Assembly (NCBI GenBank): GCA_947492105.1 | Contig: CANLMN010000003.1 | Location: 167,761-231,760, forward strand | Length of the DNA stretch: 64,000 nucleotides | DNA from: an uncultured Aquimarina sp. | GTDB taxonomy: Bacteria; Bacteroidota; Bacteroidia; Flavobacteriales; Flavobacteriaceae | Direction: 5' to 3' | Shown here: piece after piece, positions 35,142-45,027 of the stretch | How positions within the stretch are numbered: the first letter of the stretch is position 1 | Layout of the letters: each line of letters starts with the position of its first letter | The notes under the pieces: model-generated | Told to the model about the DNA's origin: nothing | The model's input: the letters and a program-made list of their open reading frames with translations, nothing else | Databases searched by the model: none | Translations under genes and position numbers: made by a program

Positions 35142-35644
35142 TGCGTCTAGTTCAATGCTCCTCATAAATTTTGAAACAATAGTAGTTCTTTTTTTATAGC
35201 TTTTGGACTGCTACATGTTATAATGAACCCATCTTGACTTTTTTTCCTAAAAAATAGATCAAATTCGCCTGTATTTCGTTGTTTTACGCATTATATGATG
35301 GTTGTGAGTTCTAACAAGCATCTTTTTAGTCTTGTTTTATCTTGTTTTTGTGCTGAAGCTGAGGCGAAAAAATAAAATTTTATTCCACTAAATTCAAAGG
35401 ATAAATGGTATAATATCTAAATTGAATTGTTGTGTAACGTAAGTAGGAGAAATGATTTTGCTGTTTCGTGTAAAAATTTTTGTCCTACATCAGGGGATTC
35501 TTCTTTTTCTGAATAATAATACTTGGAGCGATGTTTTTTTTAGTATTGTATTAAAAAACTCTTTGGATGAGAGGGTATGGAGTTTGAGAATGCAAAAAAT
35601 ATGGTAAATTTATAACATACAGTAATCAGAGAATAAACGGAGCA
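35142..35644. other. gap with one end of a dispersed repeat
   Basis: 503 bases, no gene. At 35390-35415 AAATTCAAAGGATAAATGGT and the following ATAA resemble the 5' end of the variant ATACC copy at 25695 in reverse complement, a one-ended fragment. Confidence 0.45.
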
Positions 35645-36586
35645 ATGATTAGAAACATACAAAAAGCAATTGATTATGCTATTTTTGCTGCAACACCAGC
35701 TACAGGGGACTATACAAGTAAACACCAGACCAAACTAAGTACATATCTTCAGCTATGCCAAGATCAAATAAATGGGATGGCTACGGCGCCAGCCAAAATT
35801 GATCCAGATAGTGATGTAAAATTAAAAGAACTAAAACGTAAGGTTGAGGCCAAAATTACAGCACTGGAACGTGAAAAAAAACAGGTTTCTGAATCCGAAC
35901 AACAAGAATTAGGTAGGCGTATAAAAGAATTAAAAGATGCCCAAAAAGAATTAGATAAGATTATAGCATCTACAACGAAGTATGCTTTCAAAATTGATAA
36001 ATACCCAGAATTTCGTTTTGATAAAAAAAGTAATACTGGAACGATAAAATATGATGGTAGTATAGGGAGTCTGTTGAACGAATTAAAACATGCTTTTCAA
36101 TTCGAAACAGGTAAAATTGATTTTATAGAAACACAAGATGCCAATGGGCAACAACAACTTGGTGCTGGGTTGTTGTATGATATCCATGATGAAATAGAAA
36201 CCTACAAACGGCAATATGCCTATGATGGCATGGTCAAATTCCAGATCGAATTAAGCTCTGAAGATCTAATGAACGCTCTGAAATCAGGAAAACTGAATTT
36301 GAAAGATATCGGAAGTACTGGTTCCGTCACCATAAAAAAAATGAACCAAATAACAGTAGACGTTATTGTGAAGGTATCGGATGGTGTCGCAAAAAAATCG
36401 CTGTATAGTACGATATCCAGAAAATCACTAGATAAAAACTCCAGAATCAAAGATGTGATCAAGGGGAACAAAAATAGAAAAAACACTTTGGAACATTTTG
36501 GTTTGAAGAATTTTGACAAAAAGAAACCCTATATAGATTTTGTAAAAGTGTACATCTCCAAAAAAACCTATATCCATGTTAAGTAA
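35645..36586 (+). CDS. toxin-like metalloprotease-fold protein with NELKH motif
   Basis: Protein of 313 residues without a signal peptide. A coiled-coil-like, charge-rich segment lies at about 58-108. Then comes NTGTIKYDGSIGSLLNELKH (130-149) followed by AFQFETGKIDF, and YDIHDEIETYKRQYAYDG (178-195). This matches the C-terminal toxin domain of some Bacteroidota RHS and polymorphic-toxin proteins as I remember it: HELKH, FETGKI, then ExxxYKRQYAYDG. Here the first His of HExxH is Asn145, so metal-dependent activity is in doubt unless NELKH is normal for the family. There is no RHS core or delivery domain upstream, so it is an orphan. Its last 11 bases overlap the next gene. Confidence 0.6.
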   Translation: MIRNIQKAIDYAIFAATPATGDYTSKHQTKLSTYLQLCQDQINGMATAPAKIDPDSDVKLKELKRKVEAKITALEREKKQVSESEQQELGRRIKELKDAQKELDKIIASTTKYAFKIDKYPEFRFDKKSNTGTIKYDGSIGSLLNELKHAFQFETGKIDFIETQDANGQQQLGAGLLYDIHDEIETYKRQYAYDGMVKFQIELSSEDLMNALKSGKLNLKDIGSTGSVTIKKMNQITVDVIVKVSDGVAKKSLYSTISRKSLDKNSRIKDVIKGNKNRKNTLEHFGLKNFDKKKPYIDFVKVYISKKTYIHVK

Positions 36587-37205
36587 GCTATTTGTATATA
36601 TAACATGTCTTATTTGCGCCATTGGTTATACACAATCAGTAATTCGCACACAGGATACGGTGACTTATGTAACCTATCATACGGATGAGGTGCTTTTTCA
36701 TGAGATACGGCTTTTATCAGAAGAACTGTGCCTGTTTGTGCCACCAAGACCGCTTTTTAATAGTATTAATAGCTGTTATAAAGTCCGAATAGCAAATGAT
36801 ACGATAGCGGTAGAACTACCAAAAAAAAATGCTAGTGAGTCTGCTGAGGATATCATCCAAGTAGACAAAGACGCAGATGGACTAATACAACGTTTTATGG
36901 ATGGGAAATTCAGAATGATTTCAAAAAACGAGATACGGCTTAGTCCCACCAACCGACCTTATTTTGATATCAGCTACTTAGATAGTTTGATAGGAAAAAA
37001 TCAACGTGTATGCGCAGTACAAGGTGAGATTAAGAGAATTCCAGCAGATTTTAATGATTTTTCCGAAATAGAAAATCTTTATGACAAACCCAAAAAAATA
37101 AAAATAAAAAAGTTAGATGGCAAAGAAGGGTACGAAAAATACGGAGCGATTGGTATAAGAGGTGTTATAGAGTTTTATGAAAAGAAAAAATGTAACAAGA
37201 AGTAA
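36576..37205 (+). CDS. small exported protein overlapping the toxin-like gene (candidate immunity protein)
   Basis: Protein of 209 residues with a signal peptide (MLSKLFVYITCLICAIGYTQ). The start overlaps the preceding stop by 11 bases, so the two are translationally coupled. The body has no named domain that I can see. The C-terminal YEKYGAIGIRGVIEFYEKKK resembles the YG..G..GVI strand pattern of TonB-plug/CarboxypepD-like pieces. The arrangement of a toxin-like gene followed directly by a small exported partner suggests immunity (inference); it could instead be an unrelated envelope protein. Confidence 0.5.
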   Translation: MLSKLFVYITCLICAIGYTQSVIRTQDTVTYVTYHTDEVLFHEIRLLSEELCLFVPPRPLFNSINSCYKVRIANDTIAVELPKKNASESAEDIIQVDKDADGLIQRFMDGKFRMISKNEIRLSPTNRPYFDISYLDSLIGKNQRVCAVQGEIKRIPADFNDFSEIENLYDKPKKIKIKKLDGKEGYEKYGAIGIRGVIEFYEKKKCNKK

Positions 37206-37419
37206 TCCGGTAATAGATCTATCAAAAAAATAGACCATTTTATGAGTACTTCCTACCAGTTGCTATGACCTATTCTTGATTTTACTTACTGCCTATTATG
37301 AGTAAGGGTTTCAATTAATTTTGTGGTTATTTTGAGGTATCCTTATACACGGTTTTGATTCCTAAAATATATCAGAAAGTTTCATGTACAACGAGCTATC
37401 TCATAGAAAACACGATCTT

Positions 37420-37549
37420 ATGCCATACAAAATGTAATTGTAGGCCAAAATAATGGAACTATTTTCGCTAGTTTAGTTTTCGGAGTGAAAAAACAGTACA
37501 AAAAGAAGCAAGTAAATTAGGAGCCCGTAATTATTTTTTGAATGGTGTA
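37420..37549. repeat. dispersed ATACC element, degraded copy
   Basis: Starts ATGCCATACAAAATGTAATT followed by GTAGGCCAAAATAATGG, and ends GTAATTATTTTTTGAATGGT. It is shorter than the 3700 copy (core rearranged), same orientation. Confidence 0.6.
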
Positions 37550-37627
37550 ACTTTATAGATTCTGTTATTTGTCATTTTTTGAAATTACTGTGATAAATCG
37601 CATTGCCTATCTGTTTTGAGAACAAAA

Positions 37628-37674
37628 AAAACCTTGTGAAGCGTATGAATCATTACGTTCACAAGGTTTTTATA
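37628..37674 (-). terminator. terminator of the xyl genes
   Basis: Arms AAAACCTTGTGAA (37628-37640) and TTCACAAGGTTTT (37658-37670) with A- and T-runs on both sides. It ends the minus-strand xylA transcript and possibly works in both directions. Confidence 0.8.
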
Positions 37675-37794
37675 ATTACATCTATTGGATATTGAATTTC
37701 TTACGTATCAAAATTCAACGTCTCATAATATGATGTTGTGGATAATGCACAACTAGTATGGTGCAATCAATATACTTGAAAATAAATTCGAGAA

Positions 37795-39120
37795 TTAGAT
37801 ATATTGATTTAAGATATTTTCAAATAACTCTTGTTTTCCACTTTTTAGCTCCAGTTCTCCATTTTCTGCAGCGATTTTGTAAAGATCATTGAAGTCTAAT
37901 TTTCCTTCTTCAAATTCTTTTCCTTTTCCACTATCAAAAGAACTATAACGCTCTTTTCTTAATTTGTCATAAGGGGAAGATTGAATAATCTTATCAGCTA
38001 CCAACAGCGCACGAGCAAAGGTATCCGCTCCACCGATATGTGCGTAGAATACGTCTTCCATATCCGTAGAGTTTCTTCTGATTTTGGCATCAAAATTGAC
38101 TCCACCACCTTGTAGGCCACCAGCCTTAAGGAATACCAACATAGCTTCGGTGGTTTCCATTACATTATTAGGGAACTGATCTGTATCCCATCCATTTTGG
38201 TAATCTCCACGGTTAGCATCGATACTACCAAGCATTCCTGCTTTGGCAGCAACTTCCATTTCATGCTGCATGGTATGATTAGCCAAAGTAGCATGATTTA
38301 CCTCTAGATTAATTTTGAAATCATCTTGTAGGCCATATTGGTTCAAGAAACCAACAACAGTAGCTGCATCAAAATCATATTGATGTTTGGATGGTTCCAT
38401 TGGTTTTGGTTCGATAAAGAAGTTTCCTTTGAATCCTTGGCTACGAGCATAATCTCTTGCCATTCCTAAGAAACGTCCCATATGATCTAGTTCACGTCCC
38501 ATATCGGTGTTGAGTAATGACATATAGCCCTCACGACCACCCCAGAAAACATAGTTTTCTCCACCTAGTGCGATGGTAGCGTCTAATGCAAGTTTAATTT
38601 GTCCACCGGCTCTAGCTAAGACGTCAAAGTCTGGATTTGTAGAGGCACCATTCATATATCTTGGGTTCGAGAAACAGTTTGCTGTACCCCAAAGTAGTTT
38701 TACTCCAGATGCAGTTTGTTTTTCTTTTAGATATTCTGTGATAGTAGCAAGTCTTGTTTCAGATTCTTTGAAACTAGCACCTTCCTGAACTAGATCATAA
38801 TCATGAAAACAATAGTATCCAAAGCCCATTTTTGTAACAAATTCAAATGCAGCATCTGCTTTGTCACGCGCCGCTTGGTTGGGATCTGTTGCTACGTCCC
38901 AAGGAAAACTTTGTGTTCCTGGGCCAAATGGATCTGCGCCGGTACCGCAGAAGGTATGCCAATAAGCGATTGCAAACTTGAAATGGTCTTTCATAGTTTT
39001 TCCAGCCACCACTCTGTTCTCGTCATAATATTTAAAAGCAAGAGGATTGTCAGAATCTTTGCCTTCAAATTTGATTTTATCAATACCTTTAAAGTATTCT
39101 TTGTCTCCGGTTAGTACCAT
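37795..39120 (-). CDS. xylA: xylose isomerase
   Basis: Interconverts D-xylose and D-xylulose, metal-dependent TIM barrel. The 441 residues fit the class II group of Bacteroidota. Family landmarks: [35 protein letters not shown] with the catalytic His-Asp, [30 protein letters not shown] and [18 protein letters not shown] with metal ligands. Transcribed after xylB with a 60-base gap, so xylR-xylB-xylA form one unit ending at the 37628 hairpin. No xylose transporter lies in the window. Confidence 0.97.
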   Translation of the reverse strand: MVLTGDKEYFKGIDKIKFEGKDSDNPLAFKYYDENRVVAGKTMKDHFKFAIAYWHTFCGTGADPFGPGTQSFPWDVATDPNQAARDKADAAFEFVTKMGFGYYCFHDYDLVQEGASFKESETRLATITEYLKEKQTASGVKLLWGTANCFSNPRYMNGASTNPDFDVLARAGGQIKLALDATIALGGENYVFWGGREGYMSLLNTDMGRELDHMGRFLGMARDYARSQGFKGNFFIEPKPMEPSKHQYDFDAATVVGFLNQYGLQDDFKINLEVNHATLANHTMQHEMEVAAKAGMLGSIDANRGDYQNGWDTDQFPNNVMETTEAMLVFLKAGGLQGGGVNFDAKIRRNSTDMEDVFYAHIGGADTFARALLVADKIIQSSPYDKLRKERYSSFDSGKGKEFEEGKLDFNDLYKIAAENGELELKSGKQELFENILNQYI

Positions 39121-39180
39121 ATTTTTAATCTTTATTACTGTTGTTTATTCTTGTTGTTTTTATTGATTCTATTTTATTGC

Positions 39181-40665
39181 CTAGTTATTGGACAGTAATT
39201 TTTCTAAAGCTGTTTTCCATTGTTCGTAGGCCTTTTGATATTCGGCTTTGTGCTCATTTGGAGAATAGGTGTTCACGTAATCATTCTCCATCACCGCTTT
39301 TCCAATTGCTGTCACATCACCATTCTCTATTCCCGCTGCTCTGGCTGCACCTATAGCACCAGTAGTATTATAGATTTCTATATCATGACCGATCAATGTT
39401 GCTACCGTTTCTGAAAAAATCGATGCACGAAAAAGATTATCATTTCCTGCTCGGATAACATTGATATCAACCCCATCTGCCATCATCATTTCCATACCAT
39501 AGATAAATGAAAATGCAATTCCTTCTAATGCTGCTCGGCATAAATGGGCTTTGGTGTGGATATTTAGATTCAAATTCAGGATATTTACACCAATATTCTG
39601 ATTTTTTAGCATGCGTTCTGCACCATTACCAAAAGGAATCATGATAGCATCTTTGCTACCGATAGGAACCTGTGCGGCTAATGCATTCATTTCTTCATAG
39701 GTGCTAGCTCCTGTGTTATCTTTGAGCCAACGGTAGAGAATTCCACATCCATTGATGCAGAGGAGTTTCCCGATTCTATTTTGTTTTTCGGTATAATTAA
39801 CGTGGGCAAAATTATTGACACGCTCATATTCTTTGCTAGATAAGGAGTCTGTAACGGCATACATCACACCGGAGGTTCCCCCAGTAGCAGCCACCTCCCC
39901 TGGTTGAAAAATATTGAGAGATAGTGCATTATTTGGTTGGTCACCTGCACGATATTTTATGACAGTACCTTCTGCTAGACCACTAGCAGCCGATCCCGCA
40001 GTATTGATTGTTCCTTGTTCCGAAAATGTTGGAACAACATCAGGAATCGTATTTTCTGGAATCCCATAATGTTCTAGCAGTAATTTGGCAATTCCTCGTT
40101 CTTTAAAATCCCATAAAATCCCTTCAGAGAGTCCGGATGGAGTTGTATTGATAATACCCGTCAGGCGAAAAGCAATATAATCTCCAGGGAGCATGAATTT
40201 GTATATACGACCAAAGTTATCTGGTTCATTTTCGGCAACCCACTTGAGTTTTGAAGCGGTAAAGTTTGCAGGAGAGTTCAGTAAATGAGAGGCACAAGTA
40301 TCTGTTCCTATTGCAGCAAATGCTGTGTTGCCAATGGCTACAGCGCGGCTATCACACCAAATAATAGCATCTCTGATCACCGCTCCTTTTTGATCAACAA
40401 CGACCAAACCATGCATCTGGTACGAAATCCCTACAGCACTTATTTGAGCTGCCGTTATGCCTGTTTTGGCAAGGAGTTTTTTGGTTGCATTACAGACATG
40501 CGTCCACCATAATTCTGGGTCTTGTTCTGCCCAACCGTTTTCTAAGGCTTTGATCGCCATTTCTGTCTCAGGTTCTTGTACTACTGCAACGCTTTTTCCG
40601 GTAGCAGTAGCTACCAAAGATGCTTTGACAGAAGAACTTCCAAGATCATATCCAATTGTATACAT
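39181..40665 (-). CDS. xylB: xylulokinase
   Basis: FGGY-family kinase of 494 residues that phosphorylates D-xylulose. The N-terminus MYTIGYDLGSSSVKASLVAT carries the phosphate-binding DLGSSS, with the second ATPase motif GEVAATGGTSGVMYAVTD further on, and the later GGxx-like IRAGNDNLFRASIFSETVA. The start codon directly follows the xylR stop (40666-40668) with no gap, so it is coupled to the regulator gene. Substrate assignment rests on its being between xylA and a xylose-type regulator. Confidence 0.93.
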   Translation of the reverse strand: MYTIGYDLGSSSVKASLVATATGKSVAVVQEPETEMAIKALENGWAEQDPELWWTHVCNATKKLLAKTGITAAQISAVGISYQMHGLVVVDQKGAVIRDAIIWCDSRAVAIGNTAFAAIGTDTCASHLLNSPANFTASKLKWVAENEPDNFGRIYKFMLPGDYIAFRLTGIINTTPSGLSEGILWDFKERGIAKLLLEHYGIPENTIPDVVPTFSEQGTINTAGSAASGLAEGTVIKYRAGDQPNNALSLNIFQPGEVAATGGTSGVMYAVTDSLSSKEYERVNNFAHVNYTEKQNRIGKLLCINGCGILYRWLKDNTGASTYEEMNALAAQVPIGSKDAIMIPFGNGAERMLKNQNIGVNILNLNLNIHTKAHLCRAALEGIAFSFIYGMEMMMADGVDINVIRAGNDNLFRASIFSETVATLIGHDIEIYNTTGAIGAARAAGIENGDVTAIGKAVMENDYVNTYSPNEHKAEYQKAYEQWKTALEKLLSNN

Positions 40666-41658
40666 TTATATAGAGGCTCTAAGTGTTAATGTTGTTGGTA
40701 CTTTATAATATAATTCTTGATCGGTCGTAACAAATTCTGCTGCTTTTTTGCCAAGTAGCTCAAAATCTGTTGAGATGACCGAAATTCCTTTGTTGATAAA
40801 CTGTTTCATAGGTGTCTCGTTATAAGAGATGATACCTATGTCCACACCAAGTTCCAATTGTTTTTCTTTGCATTGTTTCAAAAAATGCCCTAGCATGCGA
40901 TCACTGACACTAAGATACGCTTCTTGTGCTTTGATATCAAGTGTTTCAGAATTAGAAATGATCTCAAATGGAATTTTTTGTTGTTGGCAAAACTCTGAAA
41001 AGTATTTGACAGCAATCTTTGGGTGAAAAGTGTAATTGGGGAATAGAAAATTGAGACGTTTGTAGCGTTTGATTTGCGGAATCACTTGCTCCAAACTTTT
41101 TTGCAACCCTATTCCAAAGTCCTGAAATACTACATTCTTGTGAGGGTAAGATGGAATGTTCCAGTCAATCAATAATAATTGTTCTTGTGGTAGAGTTTGA
41201 AGCGTTTTTGCTATTTTTTCTCCTTCAAAAGGCATAATAATAAACTTAGAATATTTTCCAAGACCACCTTTTACGAGTTTAGAAAAAACAACTTCATTGT
41301 AATGATGAAAATGAACGTCAACCAGTACATTTTCGGGGATACTTTTGATGAAAGCTTCATACAGCACTTCCTTGTATGCTTTGAGGGTGTCTAATAATAA
41401 AAAAACTTTGCGTGTTGTTGCGGCAACAAAATACCCTTTGTTGGGTACGGCATGAATAACACCTTGTTTTTTGAGTAACGAGTATGCTTTGAATACCGTG
41501 TCTCTAGAGAGTTTCTGTTGTTCACAAACTTGATTTACAGAGGGTAAAGGGTCGTCTACATGGAGCTTGTTTTGTGCAATAGCATTTACCACCGCATTTA
41601 CCAACTGTTGGTATTTGGGTTCGGTATTTGAGCTTTTTTGATTAAACGTAAACGCCAT
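40666..41658 (-). CDS. xylR: GntR/LacI-type transcriptional regulator, candidate xylose regulator
   Basis: Protein of 330 residues from the ATG at 41658; a longer frame to 41733 adds non-family residues. The N-terminal GntR winged helix-turn-helix shows LPSVNQVCEQQKLSRDTVFK and then GVIHAVPNKGYFVA. The C-terminal part is a LacI/sugar-binding periplasmic-protein-like ligand domain (about 85-330). This domain pair is used by Bacteroidota sugar regulators such as the Bacteroides XylR. It is the first gene of the unit with xylB and xylA, so it probably controls its own operon in response to xylose (inference). Confidence 0.8.
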   Translation of the reverse strand: MAFTFNQKSSNTEPKYQQLVNAVVNAIAQNKLHVDDPLPSVNQVCEQQKLSRDTVFKAYSLLKKQGVIHAVPNKGYFVAATTRKVFLLLDTLKAYKEVLYEAFIKSIPENVLVDVHFHHYNEVVFSKLVKGGLGKYSKFIIMPFEGEKIAKTLQTLPQEQLLLIDWNIPSYPHKNVVFQDFGIGLQKSLEQVIPQIKRYKRLNFLFPNYTFHPKIAVKYFSEFCQQQKIPFEIISNSETLDIKAQEAYLSVSDRMLGHFLKQCKEKQLELGVDIGIISYNETPMKQFINKGISVISTDFELLGKKAAEFVTTDQELYYKVPTTLTLRASI

Positions 41659-41680
41659 GAGATTTGTATAAAAAAACAAA

Positions 41681-41698
41681 CTGTTCTGTGCTGTTCTG
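41681..41698. promoter_or_regulatory. direct repeat upstream of xylR
   Basis: CTGTTCTG occurs twice (41681-41688 and 41691-41698), a 10-base period, about 25-40 bases before the xylR start. Possible operator. On the minus strand ACAGTTTG next to it is a variant -7 box. Confidence 0.3.
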
Positions 41699-41888
41699 GT
41701 TGGTAAATATAGTGATTTTTTGGATTGAAACAACTGTTTTCCCGTAATTCTGGAAAAATTTATGCGTTTGAACTGAGTTTTTTGTAGCTGAAACGGTACA
41801 TTCTTTAATCTGTCAGGACAAGTTTCATTTCTATATTCTCAAACTAAGGATACTTGTTTTTAGTGTTAATTAATTATTTATCAAATGT

Positions 41889-43505
41889 TTAGGTTAAATT
41901 GTATTTTTTCACAAACTTTTTATTTCTACCAAATAATTTGTATTCTAGATAATCTTCACTTGCTCTATGTACCTTGTGCATGACCTCTCTATTACCATAA
42001 TTGTCATCAAAAAACTCACAATTTTGTTTTATTTGCTTGTCTGTTCCCAAGAATTCTTGTTCTTGTTGATCTGAGAATTGATTTCCCCAGAGTTGTGCAT
42101 GGCCAAATTTTCTAGGCGGTGATACCTGAGGTAGTTGTGTTAGCTGATTGTTTTCTAGGTTGATAATAGCAGGGTTGAGCTTGTTGAAGTTTTCTGGTAA
42201 GCTTTTGAGAAAACTATTGGTTACACTAAAATGTTTTAGATTGGTTAGCTTACTAATACTCTCTGGTAAGTGTGTTAATTTTACATTACTAAGACTAAAA
42301 AACTCTAGTTTTGATAGCTTACCGATATTAGGAGAGAGATATTTTAGCGTAGGATTTGTGGTAATGTAGGGTAGTGGTTGACTGCCTATATAGAGTATAT
42401 AGGCTTGATAAAACCCGTCTGAATAGTTCAGTTTTTCGAGCACTTTTTCGGAACCTACTTCTGTTATATATTGTTCTAAGGTTTTGTGCACTTTCATATC
42501 ATTTTCATCTCTAAAATCGATATATCCATCCTCAGAATAGCCAAAAGTTTGTAGATTGGTAAGTTTCTCTATGGCGTCAGGGATACTGTCTATACCCTCT
42601 ACCCGAGTTATAAGAATATGTTCCAAACCGGGGATATCATATAGGGGAGGGAAACGATCTACGACATAATCATCCATAGAGAAGACCTTTAGTTTTTGTA
42701 ATCCTTTGAAACTTTTGGGCATACGGCATATGGGATTATCCACCCCTCTAGTAGATGCTTCTATTTCTAATACTTCTAGATTGCTCAGGGCATTAATATC
42801 CTCTGGTATAGAGCGCATTTCTCCAATAATTTTGAGATATCGCAGATTTTTGAGTGCTTTGATATTGGGAGGTAGGCTATTACCCCTTAATGTTTGATAA
42901 ACCAAGCTATCGAGTGATTTTATTTCTAGAGGGTAGAGGTTTCCAAATTGTGCCTGTTTGTCGCTATAATCGATTTTGGTGGTGTCTTTTAGTAGTTTTC
43001 GAATAGCTTTGTCTAGTCCAATATTCAGTCTTTCGAAACGTCCGCCACCTTGTGTATTAGGAACAAAGTGGAGAAAATCAACATCCATTTTTTTAATGCA
43101 TTCAGGGTTTTTTTTTGAAGCTTTGAGTGTTATTTTTTTTAGACTTTTGTTTTTGCACAAACAAGAGGGTAAGGAGTCGTAATTTATTGCAACAATTTCT
43201 AATTCTTGTATAGAGGTGCTCCGGGCAATTCTATTCATTTGATGTTGGGTGTAGTTTTTTACCCCAGTAATTTTTTTAGATTTGGTAGTTTGGTGAAGTC
43301 AATGGAGTCTAGCATTTCCCGTTTGTCGGAAAACCCCATAATAGAATAGGGTTTTGGTATAGGAGCTCATTTTTGCAGAAGTATGCGGAGTATAATTGAT
43401 AACCTCAATAGAATTGCCATGACTGTCATATAGATATTCTTCTGAATAATGAATGGCCTGATCTTTGAATAAGGTCATTTTTTTAATTGATCCGCTCGAA
43501 GTCAA
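41889..43505 (-). pseudogene. leucine-rich-repeat gene with two frameshifts and no 5' end
   Basis: Three frames on the minus strand join into one protein. The first (43505-43299) has SSYTKTLFYYG and then derails at a run of four C (43334-43337 on the plus strand). The second continues FSDKREMLDSIDFTKLPNLK and derails at T7 (43271-43277). The third, an open frame 43238-41889, continues ITGVKNYTQHQMNRIARS and then several LRRs (LPEDINALSNLEVLEIEA, LPESISKLTNLKHFSVT, LPENFNKLNPAIINLENNQL). The product would be about 530 residues. The start lacks a signal peptide or any normal beginning (TTG at 43505 after a stop), so the 5' end is missing. The breaks may be real decay or homopolymer sequencing errors. 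Confidence 0.7.
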
Positions 43506-43548
43506 CGAGTCTCATGATTGATCCGCTTATGCTTAAATTGGTGTGAAT

Positions 43549-44316
43549 TCAAAGGGCTAATAAACAATTTAGTACCGCCTCTAGATTTTCTACATGTGCC
43601 ATGTGTCCGCAGTCCAAGGATAAGAGTGGAGTGTTGGTGATTTTTGATTCTATGACCGATTGATCATGAGATAATACTGGGTCTTTTTTGCCAGCAATGA
43701 GGAGTTTAGTTCCGCTAAACTCTTGTAATATAGCTGTTCTATCGGGTCGGAGTTTCATCCCTTCTTGAGCGGCTACGATTCCTTGCAACGGTGTTTTGGC
43801 AGCTTCGGTTTTGATGACAGTAATTTGATCTGCATAGCGATCTCTGTTTTTGGCAGCAAACAGATTCCCTATAGCCATGCTGGTATAGGCATGAGGATTT
43901 TTTTTTACAACTTGGATGCCTCGTTCCCGATTTAATTTACGTTCTGGACTATCTGCCATTGCTGTAGTGTTGAGCAAAATTAATGAAGCAATTCTTTCGG
44001 GGAAGTGCTCTGCTAGGGCTAGGCCTACATACCCACCCATAGAATGCCCTACTAGGATCGTTGGAGCTATTTTTTCTTGATCCAAAACAGTTCGTACTGC
44101 CTTTGCCATTGTTTCCATACTATGTACGTATCCTAGACAGTCCGTGTTTCCGTGACCTAATAAATCTATAGTAATCACCTGATATTTTTTGGCTAATTCT
44201 GGGATTAATGCGTCCCACATAGTGCTATTTTCTAAAAAACCATGTAGCAAGAGCATTGGAGTTCCCTGTCCTGTGATTTGGTAATGGATTTGTGTGTTTT
44301 TGTAGGTTGCTGTCAT
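43549..44316 (-). CDS. alpha/beta hydrolase
   Basis: Protein of 255 residues with a complete triad: nucleophile Ser in VGHSMGGYVGLA (about residue 95), acid Asp in LIAGKKDPVLSH, and His in DCGHMAHVENLEAV near the end; oxyanion strand LLLHGFLENSTMWDAL. It acts on small esters or similar substrates; the substrate cannot be called. Length is normal for the pimeloyl/epoxide-hydrolase-like group. It is next to rsmI (33 bases) on the same strand. Confidence 0.85.
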   Translation of the reverse strand: MTATYKNTQIHYQITGQGTPMLLLHGFLENSTMWDALIPELAKKYQVITIDLLGHGNTDCLGYVHSMETMAKAVRTVLDQEKIAPTILVGHSMGGYVGLALAEHFPERIASLILLNTTAMADSPERKLNRERGIQVVKKNPHAYTSMAIGNLFAAKNRDRYADQITVIKTEAAKTPLQGIVAAQEGMKLRPDRTAILQEFSGTKLLIAGKKDPVLSHDQSVIESKITNTPLLSLDCGHMAHVENLEAVLNCLLAL

Positions 44317-44349
44317 GATTTTTAATAGACACGTCTTAATTAGTTTTTT

Positions 44350-45027
44350 TTATCCTTTTCCTTTTCCACCTACAATAAGTACAATTTCTCCTTTTGGAGG
44401 TTTGTTTTCATAATGCGCTAGGACTTCTTGAGCAGTACCACGAACGGTTTCTTCGTGGAGTTTGGTGAGTTCTCTGGAGACTGATATGGGCCGGTCTGCG
44501 CCAAAATAGGTGATGATATTCCCCAAGGTTTTTATAAGCTTATGAGGAGATTCATAGAAGATCATGGTACGGGTTTCTGTAGACAAAAGTATCAATCGGG
44601 TTTGTCTCCCTTTTTTGACAGGCAAGAAACCTTCAAAAACAAACTTGTCATTTGGTAACCCACTATTGACCAAAGCTGGTACAAAAGCGGTTGCACCCGG
44701 TAGGCAGTCTACCTCGATCTCAGCTTCGATACAAGCGCGACTGAGTAAAAAACCAGGATCACTAATTGCAGGTGTTCCTGCATCGGAGATTAACGCAGCT
44801 GTTTCGCCTTTTTGTAAACGATTCAGAACACCGGTGATGGATTTGTGTTCGTTGTGCATATGATGACTGTACATCGGTGTAGTGATGTCAAAATGTTTGA
44901 GCAATTTGCCGCTTGTACGTGTGTCTTCGGCTAGTATAAAATCCACTTCCTTAAGTATCCGAATGGCACGTAGCGTAATGTCTTCTAGATTGCCGATGGG
45001 TGTCGGAACGATATATAGTTTAGTCAT
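44350..45027 (-). CDS. rsmI: 16S rRNA (cytidine(1402)-2'-O)-methyltransferase
   Basis: SAM-dependent methyltransferase of 225 residues, Tetrapyrrole-methylase fold. It begins LYIVPTPIGNLEDITLRAIR, followed by AEDTRTSGKLLKHFDI and ALISDAGTPAISDPGF, the standard RsmI motifs. It modifies C1402 of 16S rRNA. The start overlaps the end of the DoxX-like gene by 8 bases. Confidence 0.95.
   Translation of the reverse strand: MTKLYIVPTPIGNLEDITLRAIRILKEVDFILAEDTRTSGKLLKHFDITTPMYSHHMHNEHKSITGVLNRLQKGETAALISDAGTPAISDPGFLLSRACIEAEIEVDCLPGATAFVPALVNSGLPNDKFVFEGFLPVKKGRQTRLILLSTETRTMIFYESPHKLIKTLGNIITYFGADRPISVSRELTKLHEETVRGTAQEVLAHYENKPPKGEIVLIVGGKGKG

Larger units (their letters stand above)
37206..37794. 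other. gap with repeat copy and xyl terminator
   Basis: 589 bases without a gene; holds a degraded ATACC repeat (37420-37549) and the terminator behind xylA. Confidence 0.6.

Noticed and set aside
37206-37794. Search for a xylose transporter next to xylA
   Set aside because: No coding frame in this gap; it holds only a repeat and a terminator.
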